Shown: piece after piece, positions 34,751 to 42,972 of the stretch | Numbering within the stretch: the stretch's first letter is position 1 | Layout: each line of letters begins with the position of its first letter | DNA from: Acidobacteriota bacterium | GTDB taxonomy: Bacteria; Acidobacteriota; Terriglobia; Bryobacterales; Bryobacteraceae | Assembly (NCBI GenBank): GCA_018268935.1 | Contig: JAFDVS010000071.1 | Location: 94,885 to 158,884 of the forward strand | Length of the DNA: 64,000 bases | Direction: 5' to 3' | The notes under the pieces: generated by a model | What the model saw: the letters and a program-made list of their open reading frames with translations, nothing else | The model's database searches: none | Told to the model about the DNA's origin: nothing | Program-made: the position numbers and the translations under genes

Positions 34751-35308
34751 TCAGGCCGCTTTGTTATTGAGGACTGGCGGGGCATTGTGGCCGCAGCAGC
34801 GTTTGTATTTGAGGCCGCTGCCGCAGGGGCAGGGGGCTCCGCGGGGAATTTGGTTTGCATTGACGGGTTGTGAATTTGTGTAAAGTTTTGTCAATTGGTG
34901 TTGGTATGCGGCTGCTTCCTGCATGATTTCGGGGCTGGATTCCATGCGTTCGGCGGCTGCGTGGATGGCGGGGGCGCATTCTTCGATGGATTTTGAGGGG
35001 AGCGTCCAATTTTTGCGGGTGAGGATGGCGAGGGATGCTTTGAGGATAACGTTGGGGCTGGAACGCGGGTCATCGAGGAGCGCTTCCAGTTTATCGAGGG
35101 CCTTGGCAGTGAGTGTTTGGATGCGGTCGTGCATGGTGAGGGCGAACTCCTGTTCGGAGTACGCTACTGCTTGTTGGAAGGCGGGGTCCTGGAGCCAGTG
35201 GTAGATGGTGGGGCGGGAGATTTCGGCGAGTTTGGCGGCCGAAGTCACGGTGGCGCCTGCGGCGAGGGCCTGGATAACCGTGGTTTGGGAAACGGTAAAG
35301 GGTTTCAT
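34751..35308 (-). CDS. HTH protein with C-terminal SEC-C zinc motif
   Basis: 185 residues. Residues 1-40 form a resolvase/homeodomain-like helix-turn-helix (VIQALAAGATVTSAAKLAEISRPTIYHW split by a turn), resembling transposase or phBC6A51-type HTH. The middle is helical. Residues 158-174 are a SEC-C zinc motif with C160, C162, C171 and C172 (CPCGSGLKYKRCC). SEC-C motifs occur on SecA and on many stand-alone proteins as zinc or nucleic-acid binding tags. Likely DNA-binding; target unknown. Convergent with the GH88-like gene. Confidence 0.75.
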   Translation of the reverse strand: MKPFTVSQTTVIQALAAGATVTSAAKLAEISRPTIYHWLQDPAFQQAVAYSEQEFALTMHDRIQTLTAKALDKLEALLDDPRSSPNVILKASLAILTRKNWTLPSKSIEECAPAIHAAAERMESSPEIMQEAAAYQHQLTKLYTNSQPVNANQIPRGAPCPCGSGLKYKRCCGHNAPPVLNNKAA

Positions 35309-35516
35309 GGCTGGCTTTAGGATACGCCCGAGGGGATGAGTAGTAGTGTCAATTGATCCAAATGGTGTTGGAATGGGTGGAGTTATTTATTTTTGTGCCG
35401 TGTGATGGGGTGGGCCGCGGATCCACGCAGATGAACGCCGGTGGAATAAGTCTGATAGACTCTCTCCAAAGCTGCCACGTTTGCCTGAGCTTTCTAACTC
35501 GAATTCTGGAGGGGTT
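35309..35516 (+). promoter_or_regulatory. Leader region of the TonB receptor gene
   Basis: 208 gene-free bases. A strong ribosome-binding site (GGAGGGG at 35508) lies 5 bases before the ATG at 35517, which fixes that start against an in-frame upstream one at 35481. Around 35415-35440 is a segment with CCACGCAGATGAACGC resembling the sequence downstream of the same gene at 38803-38838. I could not settle a promoter by eye. Confidence 0.4.
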
Positions 35517-38500
35517 ATGCAAAGTCAGAAGAACGGCGTGGGCCGTATTCTATTCTCATTCTTCCTGCCGCTGTTGGCGGCGGGCTCTGCATTTGGGCAA
35601 TCGGCCGACACTGCCATATTGGGCACTGTCACGGAATCGACGGGCGCGGTGATTGCGGGGGCGAAGGTCACCATCCAGCAACCGGCAACGGGTTTGGTGA
35701 GGGCGGTGGAGACAAGCAGTGATGGTCTCTACGAGGTGCGGTATCTGCGGCCGGGGCAATATACGGTGGAGTTGGCGCATCCGGGATTCCGGACGGAGCG
35801 GCGGACGGGGATCGTGATCGAAGTCAATCAGCAAGCGCGCATTGATGTGACGCTGCAAGTGGGGGATGTGCAGGAGACGGTGGAGGTGAGCTCATTGGCT
35901 CCGTTGCTGGAGACGGAGAGCGCGGTGGTGGGCGATGTGGTGAGCGCGGACCGGATTGTGAACCTGCCGATGAACAACCGCAACTTTCTGCAGCTCTCGA
36001 TTTTGACTCCGGGAGTACGCATCAAGGAGGAGGCGAATGGGGAGCGCACGCGCGTGGTGGCGAATGGGAATCGCGATGTGTGGATGCAGGTGAACATCAA
36101 CGGGATAACGGCGGTGAATAACCGCGCACCGTTCGTGAACTTCTACCCATCGGTGGACGCAATTCAGGAGTTTAAGGTACAAAGCTCGAATTATTCGGCG
36201 GAGTACGGCGGTCAATCGGGGGCGAACATCAACGTGCAGCTTCGTTCGGGGACGAATGAGTGGCACGCCTCGATGTTTGAGTTTCTGCGGAACAATGCGA
36301 TGGATGCGCGGGGATTTTTCGCGCCGGCTCCGCTGCCGAAGCCGGTGCTGCGGCGGAACCAGTTTGGCGCGGTGGTGACGGGTCCGGCGATCCGGAACAA
36401 ACTGTTTTTCATGGGCGGGTATGAGGGTGTGCGGGAAAGGCGGCAATCGGCGGCGACGGCGATTGTGATGCCGCTGGCCATGCGGGCGGGGAATTTTTCG
36501 GCGGTGTCGACGCCGGTGATCGATCCGCTGAACCAGCAGCCGTTCACGGGGAATATCATCCCGCAGTCGCGGCTGAATCCTGTTTCGGTGAACCTGATCA
36601 ACACGTACATGCCTGCGCCGAACCAGGGTGGATCGCAAAATTACGCGGGCGTGGTGCAGGACGATTTGCGGATCAATCAGTTCATGGGGCGGGCGGACTA
36701 TTCGGCGACGGCGAAGGATCAGGTGAGCGTTCACTACATGTATTCGAGCCGGTATTTCCCGACGATTGGGATCAACCCGAGCTTCTATCAGACTGACCGC
36801 AATTTCCCCAATACGAGCTTTGGGGTGCAGCACGTACACACGTTTTCGTCGTCGGTGCTGAATGAATTTCGTTTCGGCTTTCACCTTGGCGATATACGCC
36901 GGATTGGGCCACGCACGGGGACGGGGTTCAAGATCGAGGATCTGGGCATCACGGGGATGCTGGTAGGCGGGCCGGGCGGGCGCCCGCTGCGCAACGATGA
37001 ACAGGGATTCCCGACGATCAACATCGAAGGGTATCAAGGGCTGGGGGAGATTGCGGCTTCGTCGAATATCGACGATTCACGGACTTTTCAGTGGGTGGAC
37101 AACGTGACGGTGATCAAGGGGCGGCACGCGCTGAAGTTCGGCGGCGACATTCGTTATCACCTGGATGAGGCGACGACGAACAACTGGCCGTTCGGGCAGA
37201 TCACGTTCAACCGGGACATTTCGGGATTAGGGGCGGCGGCGTATATGTTGGGGTTTCCTCGGGAGACGCTGACGCCGGAAGGTGTGCCGCTTTCGAATGT
37301 TCGCAACTGGCGTTATGGACTCTACGCGCAGGATGACTGGAAGGTGACGAAGAAGCTGACGTTGAACCTGGGGCTGCGCTGGGACTATTTCACGCTGCCG
37401 AACGAAGTGAACCGGGTGACGCGATTCCTGAGCTTCGGGTTGGACGGGCCGCTGCGGCTGGTGCCGGATGATCCGACGAAGTTTCTGCAGCCGTATCTGC
37501 CGGAGTACAACTACTTCGGGCCGCGCTTTGGGTTGGCGTACCGCATCACGGACAGGACCGTGTTTCGGGCGGGCTACGGGATTTTTCGGACGGCGGCGCA
37601 GTTCGACAACATGAACATCCTGCAATTGAACCCGCCGGCCGGGGGCAGCCTGACGGTGCGGAACGAACTGGTGGATACGGCGGGGCGGCCGATTGCTCCG
37701 ATTGCCACGATTCAGCGGCCGGTGCCGCCGGAGTTGTATCCGGCGAATCCGATTTTCAATGTGGTGTCGGTGCCGGTGGATCGGAAACGGCGGAACGCGT
37801 ATGTGCAGAACTACAATGCGACGATTGCTCACCAGTTGACGGGTATGGATGTTCTGGAAGTGTCGTGGGTGGCGAGCAAGAGCGCGAATGTGGACACGAG
37901 TTTGCGCAACTTTAATCAGCCGGAGCCAGGGCCGGGACCGGTGCAGGAGCGGCGGCCGTATCCGGCATTTGCGACGATCCGGATGATGGCGTCGGACGGG
38001 AACGGGTTGTTCCACTCGATGCAGGCGCGGTATGAGCACCGGTTTTCCAAGGGTTTGAATGTGACGGGCGCGTATACGTGGGGCCACATGATCGACGATG
38101 TGACGGAGACGATCAACCGTGGCGGGTGCGGGTGCCAGAGCGCGCGGCTGCGTGGTGCGTATGAGCGTGGGGACAGCGTGGAGGACGTGCGGCACCGCTT
38201 CGTGCTGGGTGGTGTTTGGGAGGTGCCGTGGGGCAAGCAGTTGAAGGGGGTGGCCGGCGCGGTGCTGGGAGGATGGCAGGGCGGCTGGCTGGCAACGGTG
38301 GAAAGCGGGCAGCCGTTTGCCGTGAGCCAGAGCGGGGATACGCAGAACAAGGGGGGGAATGAGGCATCGCGTCCGCACACGCTGGGGGTGAATGCGAATT
38401 TGCCGGGCGGGCAGCGGGATCCGGCTCGGTGGTTCGATACGACGGCGTTTGTGCGCTCGACGTATCAGGGTGCTCCGGCGGCGAATGGGGTGTTTTTGCC

Positions 38501-38771
38501 GGGGTCTGGCGGGTATGGGACCGCAGGGCGGAATACGCTGATCGGGCCGGGGGCGAATGCTTGGGATCTGTCGGTGAGTAAGAATTTCAAGATGCCGTGG
38601 AAGGAGGGACATACGCTGATGTTCCGGACGGAGTTTTTTAATGCGTTTAATACGCCGCAGTTTAATAATCCTGGGAATACGCTGGGGACTGGGGCGTTTG
38701 GGGTGGTGTCGAGCACACGGGGGTTGAACCCGAACCGGCAGATGCAGATGGCTTTGAAGTACTTCTTTTGA
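35517..38771 (+). CDS. Oar-like TonB-dependent receptor
   Basis: 1,084 residues. Signal peptide to about 28 (FFLPLLAAGSAFGQ). Carboxypeptidase-regulatory-like domain at about 31-115 (ILGTVTESTGAVIAGAKVTI ... GLYEVRYLRPGQYTVEL). TonB plug at about 118-235 with NLPMNNRNFLQLSILTPGV. Then a long outer-membrane beta-barrel ending in LKYFF, whose terminal aromatic fits BAM recognition. This is the Oar/Cna-TonB type amplified in Acidobacteriota; ligands are usually oligosaccharides or peptides and cannot be named. Single-gene unit with its own leader. Confidence 0.93.
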   Translation: MQSQKNGVGRILFSFFLPLLAAGSAFGQSADTAILGTVTESTGAVIAGAKVTIQQPATGLVRAVETSSDGLYEVRYLRPGQYTVELAHPGFRTERRTGIVIEVNQQARIDVTLQVGDVQETVEVSSLAPLLETESAVVGDVVSADRIVNLPMNNRNFLQLSILTPGVRIKEEANGERTRVVANGNRDVWMQVNINGITAVNNRAPFVNFYPSVDAIQEFKVQSSNYSAEYGGQSGANINVQLRSGTNEWHASMFEFLRNNAMDARGFFAPAPLPKPVLRRNQFGAVVTGPAIRNKLFFMGGYEGVRERRQSAATAIVMPLAMRAGNFSAVSTPVIDPLNQQPFTGNIIPQSRLNPVSVNLINTYMPAPNQGGSQNYAGVVQDDLRINQFMGRADYSATAKDQVSVHYMYSSRYFPTIGINPSFYQTDRNFPNTSFGVQHVHTFSSSVLNEFRFGFHLGDIRRIGPRTGTGFKIEDLGITGMLVGGPGGRPLRNDEQGFPTINIEGYQGLGEIAASSNIDDSRTFQWVDNVTVIKGRHALKFGGDIRYHLDEATTNNWPFGQITFNRDISGLGAAAYMLGFPRETLTPEGVPLSNVRNWRYGLYAQDDWKVTKKLTLNLGLRWDYFTLPNEVNRVTRFLSFGLDGPLRLVPDDPTKFLQPYLPEYNYFGPRFGLAYRITDRTVFRAGYGIFRTAAQFDNMNILQLNPPAGGSLTVRNELVDTAGRPIAPIATIQRPVPPELYPANPIFNVVSVPVDRKRRNAYVQNYNATIAHQLTGMDVLEVSWVASKSANVDTSLRNFNQPEPGPGPVQERRPYPAFATIRMMASDGNGLFHSMQARYEHRFSKGLNVTGAYTWGHMIDDVTETINRGGCGCQSARLRGAYERGDSVEDVRHRFVLGGVWEVPWGKQLKGVAGAVLGGWQGGWLATVESGQPFAVSQSGDTQNKGGNEASRPHTLGVNANLPGGQRDPARWFDTTAFVRSTYQGAPAANGVFLPGSGGYGTAGRNTLIGPGANAWDLSVSKNFKMPWKEGHTLMFRTEFFNAFNTPQFNNPGNTLGTGAFGVVSSTRGLNPNRQMQMALKYFF

Positions 38772-38838
38772 TGTGGAGCGACGGGATAGCGAAGATTCCT
38801 GTTGTGGCCACAGATGGACACAGATAAACGCGGATTGG

Positions 38839-39123
38839 CTAGCCAGCAAGTGGGTTGGACCAACGCAGACGAGGGAAGCGGGAGAAATCGTTGTCCGTTG
38901 AGCAGAGTTCGGCGTTGTGCTCGATGGCCAGGGCTGCAAGTATTGGTTTCTGAAAGAGTCCCGGTCTTGTGGTGAGGCGGAGGAAGGCGAGAAGGACGAT
39001 CCACGGCAGGGCGGTTGTTTCGGTTCCAGTGAGGACTGATTCGAGCCACTTCTTTGCCTTGCCGTGGGCGGGGGCGTCCTGGTTTACGGCGTAGATGAGG
39101 AGATTGACATCGATGATTTTCAT
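38839..39123 (-). pseudogene. vapC: VapC-type PIN toxin with internal deletion
   Basis: 94 residues in frame, whereas this VapC type is usually about 140. The start MKIIDVNLLIYAVNQDAP carries the first PIN aspartate (D5), and the end STDNDFSRFPRLRWSNPLAG is a normal C-terminus. The middle, about 45 codons after GLFQKP that normally includes the TDAHL aspartate, is missing, with ILAALAIEH joined directly. The missing conserved Asp should abolish RNase activity (family knowledge; the deletion size is my estimate). ATGA overlap with the antitoxin gene. Confidence 0.75.
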
Positions 39124-39380
39124 TTGCGCAGGGCGAGTTTACGGCCTAACTCTTCGTCCTCAATGGCGGTGGCGGCGGCGAGAGCTTTGTCCCAGCGGAA
39201 ATTCTGGTCGGCGCCGAGGGCGTAGGTTTTCTGGACGAAGCGTGGGCGTTTGGAAGGTGGGTTTGTGAGAGCGGAGCGGACGGCGGAGTTTAGGGCTTCC
39301 TTGAATGAGAGGCCACGTTCCTGCATGACCCGTTGAATGAGGGCCTGGACATCGGGGTCGAGGGTAACGGTGGTTCTCAT
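39120..39380 (-). CDS. vapB: VapB-type antitoxin
   Basis: 86 residues. The N-terminal ribbon-helix-helix MRTTVTLDPDVQALIQRVM with a helix GLSFKEALNSAVRSAL is the DNA-binding, autoregulating half; the C-terminal part (RFVQKTYALGADQNFRWDKAL) is the toxin-binding tail. Full length for the family. Its 3' end overlaps the start of the internally deleted toxin gene by 4 bp, so the antitoxin remains intact while its partner is broken. Confidence 0.82.
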   Translation of the reverse strand: MRTTVTLDPDVQALIQRVMQERGLSFKEALNSAVRSALTNPPSKRPRFVQKTYALGADQNFRWDKALAAATAIEDEELGRKLALRK

Positions 39381-39429
39381 GGCGGCATCATAGCATCAAG
39401 ATTGTGATAGGACCGGAGATTTGGCGGGG

Positions 39430-39537
39430 GCTTCGATGGCGCTCGGGCGACGCGGGATCTTTGTCGTGGACGTGTTTGGATACGGCGTCGATGCTGTGGG
39501 GGCTATGTACGCGGCGTGAGCGGTGGTGTGGGCCTGG
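39430..39537 (-). pseudogene. Mosaic remnant of a HEAT-repeat/Gfo-Idh locus
   Basis: Bases 39430-39504 match 41236-41312 (3' part of the HEAT-repeat gene) with few differences and two single-base gaps. Bases 39505-39537 then match 41726-41758 (3' part of the Gfo/Idh gene). The 413 bases between those two source segments are absent. Seen directly by alignment of the two stretches; it is therefore a decayed, internally deleted duplicate of the locus about 1.8 kb to the right. No open frame survives. Confidence 0.75.
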
Positions 39538-39563
39538 TTCTGCGTAGCGGTCTCATTGGTTCT

Positions 39564-39761
39564 ATGAAGTATGCAGTCGCGTTAACGCGAACGGAAGAGG
39601 GGTATAGCGTCTCGTGCCCGGGGCTGCCTGGTTGCTGGTCGCAGGGGCGGACAGAGGAAGAGGCTTTGGCGAACATCAAAGACGCGATACAGGAGTATCT
39701 GGCGGTCGCCCGTGAGATTGCGGGTGACCTTGATCTGCGCGAAGTGGAGATTCCTGCGTAG
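39564..39761 (+). CDS. hicB: HicB family antitoxin
   Basis: 65 residues starting at the ATG giving MKYAVALTRTEEGYSVSCP; upstream codons in frame are excluded because they lie in the mosaic remnant. GLPGCWSQGRTEEEALANI and KDAIQEYL are the HicB partial RNase-H-like fold signature. HicB neutralises the mRNA interferase HicA, whose gene follows after 2 bp but is frameshifted. Confidence 0.85.
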   Translation: MKYAVALTRTEEGYSVSCPGLPGCWSQGRTEEEALANIKDAIQEYLAVAREIAGDLDLREVEIPA

Positions 39762-39763
39762 CT

Positions 39764-39975
39764 GTGGGAAAGATTCCAGGCATTTCCCATCTCAGAGCGG
39801 TCAAAGCTTTGGAGAAAGCTGGGCTGAGCATCGCCCGCAGGGCAAGCATATCGTTATGACGGACGGCAAACGCATCCTGACGATTCCGCGTCACAATCCC
39901 ATTGACGCACACAGAATGGCAAGTATCGTTCGCGATGCGGGACTTACGGAGCAGGAGTTTCGTGCACTGTTGTAG
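39764..39975 (+). pseudogene. hicA: HicA mRNA interferase, frameshifted
   Basis: From a GTG at 39764 the frame reads VGKIPGISHLRAVKALEKAG, a correct HicA N-terminus, then fails after about 25 codons and stops at 39857. From about 39839 a different frame resumes with QGKHIVMTDGKRILTIPRHN and ends EFRALL at 39975, the normal HicA C-terminus with its catalytic histidine (GKHIVM). One missing C in CGC-AGGGC near 39838 explains both. A read error is the main alternative. Confidence 0.82.
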
Positions 39976-40173
39976 CCAGCCAAGTTGGGGCGTATCCGTC
40001 AAGGATGATGAAATCGAATGAGTGAGCGGCGGCAAGGCGAACCGGCAGGAAAGCGTGAGTCTCATCCACTGGTATCGGCGATGATCGCTGAGGCTGAGGA
40101 AGCGCCGTGCGTCGTAGAGGCTTGAGTCGGGCGAGTGAATCCTATTGCAGAATGTGATTGAAGGGTGAAGGAT
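39976..40173. other. Gene-free spacer between HicBA and the HEPN gene
   Basis: 198 bases without a supportable frame, repeat or hairpin. Composition is closer to 50-55 percent GC than the flanking core genes, as in the adjacent HEPN gene. I see nothing specific in it. Confidence 0.4.
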
Positions 40174-41115
40174 TCAATTGCTCGCCAGTCTATGGTCTAT
40201 TAAGTACTGTTGCATAACAGTAATGGCGGCCGGTCGGGGGAAGCCAGCGTTCTCAACGAGCCGGACAATTTGCCTTTCACGCTTGGCGAGGTCCTTTGAT
40301 TTCAGCACAGGCCGCGACTTGTACTTCTGTCTCCATCGAGTCTGAAACTCGCGCTCGGCGTTGGAGGCACAGGCAAACTCCGCGTCATATGTGGCTATTA
40401 GACGCAGAATGATGTCCGTGAATCCAACAACCCCTCGCAATGAGAGGCTGACGGGAGAGCTTGGGGCTACGACTGAGCACGACGGGATCTCACTTACGCC
40501 CAGATCCGCAGCAGTCAAGATGCGATAGGCTTGGCAAGCCTCGAAGGTTTTGAGATCCGCCATGCCGCTGTTGTGCATTAGTGAATTGCGGCACTCCTTA
40601 AAGCACCGATACGCGCGAAGAAGGTGTTGCAGACTGGCCGTGCTGTTCTTAGGATGCCGTATCAACTTTGGATAAATGCAATTTTGAATCATGGCGGAGG
40701 GGGTGGCCTTGATCTGAGCAATTGCTTGAGTAGCGTCCAGGTTGACACTACCGATCTGGGTTGGGAATTGAAGCGCTTTCTCGAGCCGGGCATGGCCGAT
40801 GCATTCGAGAACAGTCCTAAGCCAACCTTCAAAAATGCCGAAGGCCTGAACGAGAAGGATTGTGGCGAACTGTTCCTGTTGAGCGTCCCAGGTGAGTTCC
40901 AGGCATGCACGCTTCAAATTCGCACCGCGGATTCCACTCCCATCGACAAAGTGCCTATCGAGCACCCCCACCGTCAAATCCTGTGTTACGCTAGCCAGTC
41001 TCGTCACGTTCCTTCTGAGGTTCCAGAGTGCAACCGATGTCGGCCATACAAAATCGAAGGTTTCGGTTATCCTTTGGTACGCTGATCGGGATGCGGTGAA
41101 AAAGAGATTGACCAT
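40174..41115 (-). CDS. HEPN-domain protein, possible toxin/RNase
   Basis: 313 residues from an ATG at 41115 with GGATG about 8 bases upstream; a TTG at 41130 would add five residues. The key region is CRNSLMHNSG, in which R176 and H181 form the R-x4-H motif of HEPN ribonucleases, preceded by VQAFGIFEGWL typical of the first HEPN helix. The C-terminal about 60 residues are basic (RWRQKYKSRPVLKSKDLAKRERQ). HEPN proteins are metal-independent RNases in toxin and anti-phage systems. DNA is less GC-rich and less skewed than the neighbours, suggesting acquisition. No antitoxin partner is adjacent. Confidence 0.65.
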   Translation of the reverse strand: MVNLFFTASRSAYQRITETFDFVWPTSVALWNLRRNVTRLASVTQDLTVGVLDRHFVDGSGIRGANLKRACLELTWDAQQEQFATILLVQAFGIFEGWLRTVLECIGHARLEKALQFPTQIGSVNLDATQAIAQIKATPSAMIQNCIYPKLIRHPKNSTASLQHLLRAYRCFKECRNSLMHNSGMADLKTFEACQAYRILTAADLGVSEIPSCSVVAPSSPVSLSLRGVVGFTDIILRLIATYDAEFACASNAEREFQTRWRQKYKSRPVLKSKDLAKRERQIVRLVENAGFPRPAAITVMQQYLIDHRLASN

Positions 41116-41207
41116 AGGTTTTTCATCCAATGTAACCAGGGTTCTGCAGTTAAGGGCTCACTTATTGTTTGTTCAAAAGACTGCGTCTTCAGATTTGAGG
41201 ATTGAAT

Positions 41208-41594
41208 CTACAGCGGTGGCCGGAGCTTGGCCATTGCTTCCATGGCGGCTCGGGCGACGGCGGGGTCTTTGTCGTGCACGTATTTGGATACGGCGTCGAT
41301 GCTGTGGGGGCTGCGGCGATTGGCTAGGGAGTTGATAGCTCCGATGAGCAGGTTGCCTTGGAGGTTGGGGAGCGCGGATTTGAGGGCGTTGTCCGGGGCT
41401 TGGCCGGGCATGGGCTCGAGGGCGAAGCGGGCGTAGACGGAGAGTTTCTCGTCGGATAGAAGTGGCGCGATAGCGGGGACGGCGCGTTCGTCGCCGATGA
41501 CTGCGAGACGTTGGCAGGCTTTGGCTTTGGCGAAGATGGAGGCTTGTGGGTCTTTGAGGGTGGCGGTTAGTTTTGCCTGTTCGGTGGCTTGCAT
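41208..41594 (-). CDS. HEAT-repeat (PBS lyase-like) protein
   Basis: 128 residues of helical pairs: ILIGAINSLANRR-type and AVARAAMEAMAKLRPPL repeats plus ERAVPAIAPLLSDEKLSVYARFAL, the PBS-lyase HEAT pattern used for protein-protein contacts. No signal peptide. It follows the Gfo/Idh gene by 16 bp on the same strand and is probably co-transcribed. Part of its 3' end is duplicated in decayed form at 39430-39504. Confidence 0.8.
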   Translation of the reverse strand: MQATEQAKLTATLKDPQASIFAKAKACQRLAVIGDERAVPAIAPLLSDEKLSVYARFALEPMPGQAPDNALKSALPNLQGNLLIGAINSLANRRSPHSIDAVSKYVHDKDPAVARAAMEAMAKLRPPL

Positions 41595-41610
41595 GGTGAC
41601 GGGTGTCCTT

Positions 41611-42900
41611 TCAGATGCGCCAGGGTTCGCGCATGGCGCGGGAACGCATGCGGTTGGCTTCGGAGTCGTTGATGAAAGTGTCGGTGGCGGGATCGAATGT
41701 CAGTTTGCGGCCGAGTTGGAAGGCGATGTAGGCGGCGTGGGCGGTGATGTGGGCCTGGGCGGCGGCGAGGGCGTTGGAACGCGCTTGTTTGCGGGATTTG
41801 ACGCAATCGAGGAAGTCGCGGACGTGGCGGGTGGTGGCTTCGGAGGCTTGCTCGCGGGTGACGGCGAGATCTTCGTTGCGAAGGTTCTCCGATACTTCGA
41901 TTTTGCCGGAGTCGGCGGTTTCGGCCCAGCCGGCGTCGCCTTCGACTCGGAAATGGCAACTGCCGAGGCCCATGAATCCTTTGTCACGGATGACGAGCTT
42001 CATGCCGTTTGCGTAGCGGCAGTGGATGGCGTAGGGCGAGATGGCGCCCATGCCGGAAGGGATGTATTCGATGGGCGCGGTTTCGTCGAGGTGGCCGACC
42101 CAGGAGCAGAGGTCGATGGTGTGGGAGCCCCATTCGAGGATGCCGCCGCCGTGGAAATCGAAGTAGCCGCGCCAACGTCCGCGGACGTAGTCGGGGTGGT
42201 AGGGGCGCCAGGGGGCGGGGCCGAGCCAGCGATCCCAGTCGAGGACTTGCTTGGGCGGGAGGGGCTCTTCGGGGAGCCAGTTGTGGGTGGTGAGCGGGGC
42301 CCAGCGTTCGCCGGGTCCGGCTTCGGCGTGGAGGGTGTGGAGCTTGCCGAGTTTGCCGGTGTGGGCGAGTTGGTAGACCTTATTGAAATTGATGCCGTTG
42401 CGGCGCTGGGTGCCGGCCTGGTAGATGCGGCCGAGGCGCTGGAAGGTGTCGGCGAGGTGGCGGCTTTCGGCGATGGTCATGGAGCAGGGCTTTTCGCAAT
42501 AGACGTCTTTGCCTGCTTTGGCGGTCATGGTGGCGAGGAGGGTGTGCCAGCGGTCGCCGGTGGCGATCAGGACGGCGTCGATGTCGCGGCGGGCCCAGAG
42601 CTCTTCCTGATCGGAGTACATGGCGCAATCGCGGTTGCCGTTTTTCTGGTCGGCCATGGACTTGATGGTTTCGCGGCGCTCATTGCGGACGTCGCAGATG
42701 GCGAGCATCTGGACATCGGGTTGGGCGAGGAAGGAGCGGAGGTCGGTAGTGCCTCGGCCGCCGATGCCGAGTCCGCCGAGGGTGACGCGGTCACTGGGGG
42801 GCGTGGCTCCGTTGAGGCCGAGGGCGGAGCCGGGAATGATGAGCGGGGCGGCGACGGCGGCTTGCACGGCTCTGCGCCTTGAGATGGGGGTGTTGGGCAT
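41611..42900 (-). CDS. Gfo/Idh/MocA oxidoreductase, Tat-exported
   Basis: 429 residues with a Tat leader (MPNTPISRRRAVQAAVAAPLI). NAD-binding domain: GGLGIGGRGTTDL, DIDAVLIATGDRWHTLLA, and EKPCSMT with the conserved lysine. The substrate domain has FHGGGILEWGSHTIDLCSW, where the G-x3-D pattern and histidine lie, and a C-terminal KLTFDPATDTFINDSEAN segment typical of the large secreted subgroup in Acidobacteriota and Planctomycetes. Probably acts on exported sugar substrates. Divergent from the sulfatase gene by 72 bp. Confidence 0.9.
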   Translation of the reverse strand: MPNTPISRRRAVQAAVAAPLIIPGSALGLNGATPPSDRVTLGGLGIGGRGTTDLRSFLAQPDVQMLAICDVRNERRETIKSMADQKNGNRDCAMYSDQEELWARRDIDAVLIATGDRWHTLLATMTAKAGKDVYCEKPCSMTIAESRHLADTFQRLGRIYQAGTQRRNGINFNKVYQLAHTGKLGKLHTLHAEAGPGERWAPLTTHNWLPEEPLPPKQVLDWDRWLGPAPWRPYHPDYVRGRWRGYFDFHGGGILEWGSHTIDLCSWVGHLDETAPIEYIPSGMGAISPYAIHCRYANGMKLVIRDKGFMGLGSCHFRVEGDAGWAETADSGKIEVSENLRNEDLAVTREQASEATTRHVRDFLDCVKSRKQARSNALAAAQAHITAHAAYIAFQLGRKLTFDPATDTFINDSEANRMRSRAMREPWRI

Positions 42901-42972
42901 GTAGGATTGCTCCTTGATGAAAGTGAATATATCGCAATGGAGTGGTTCGGCGCGATAGAATCGGAGTCCTCT

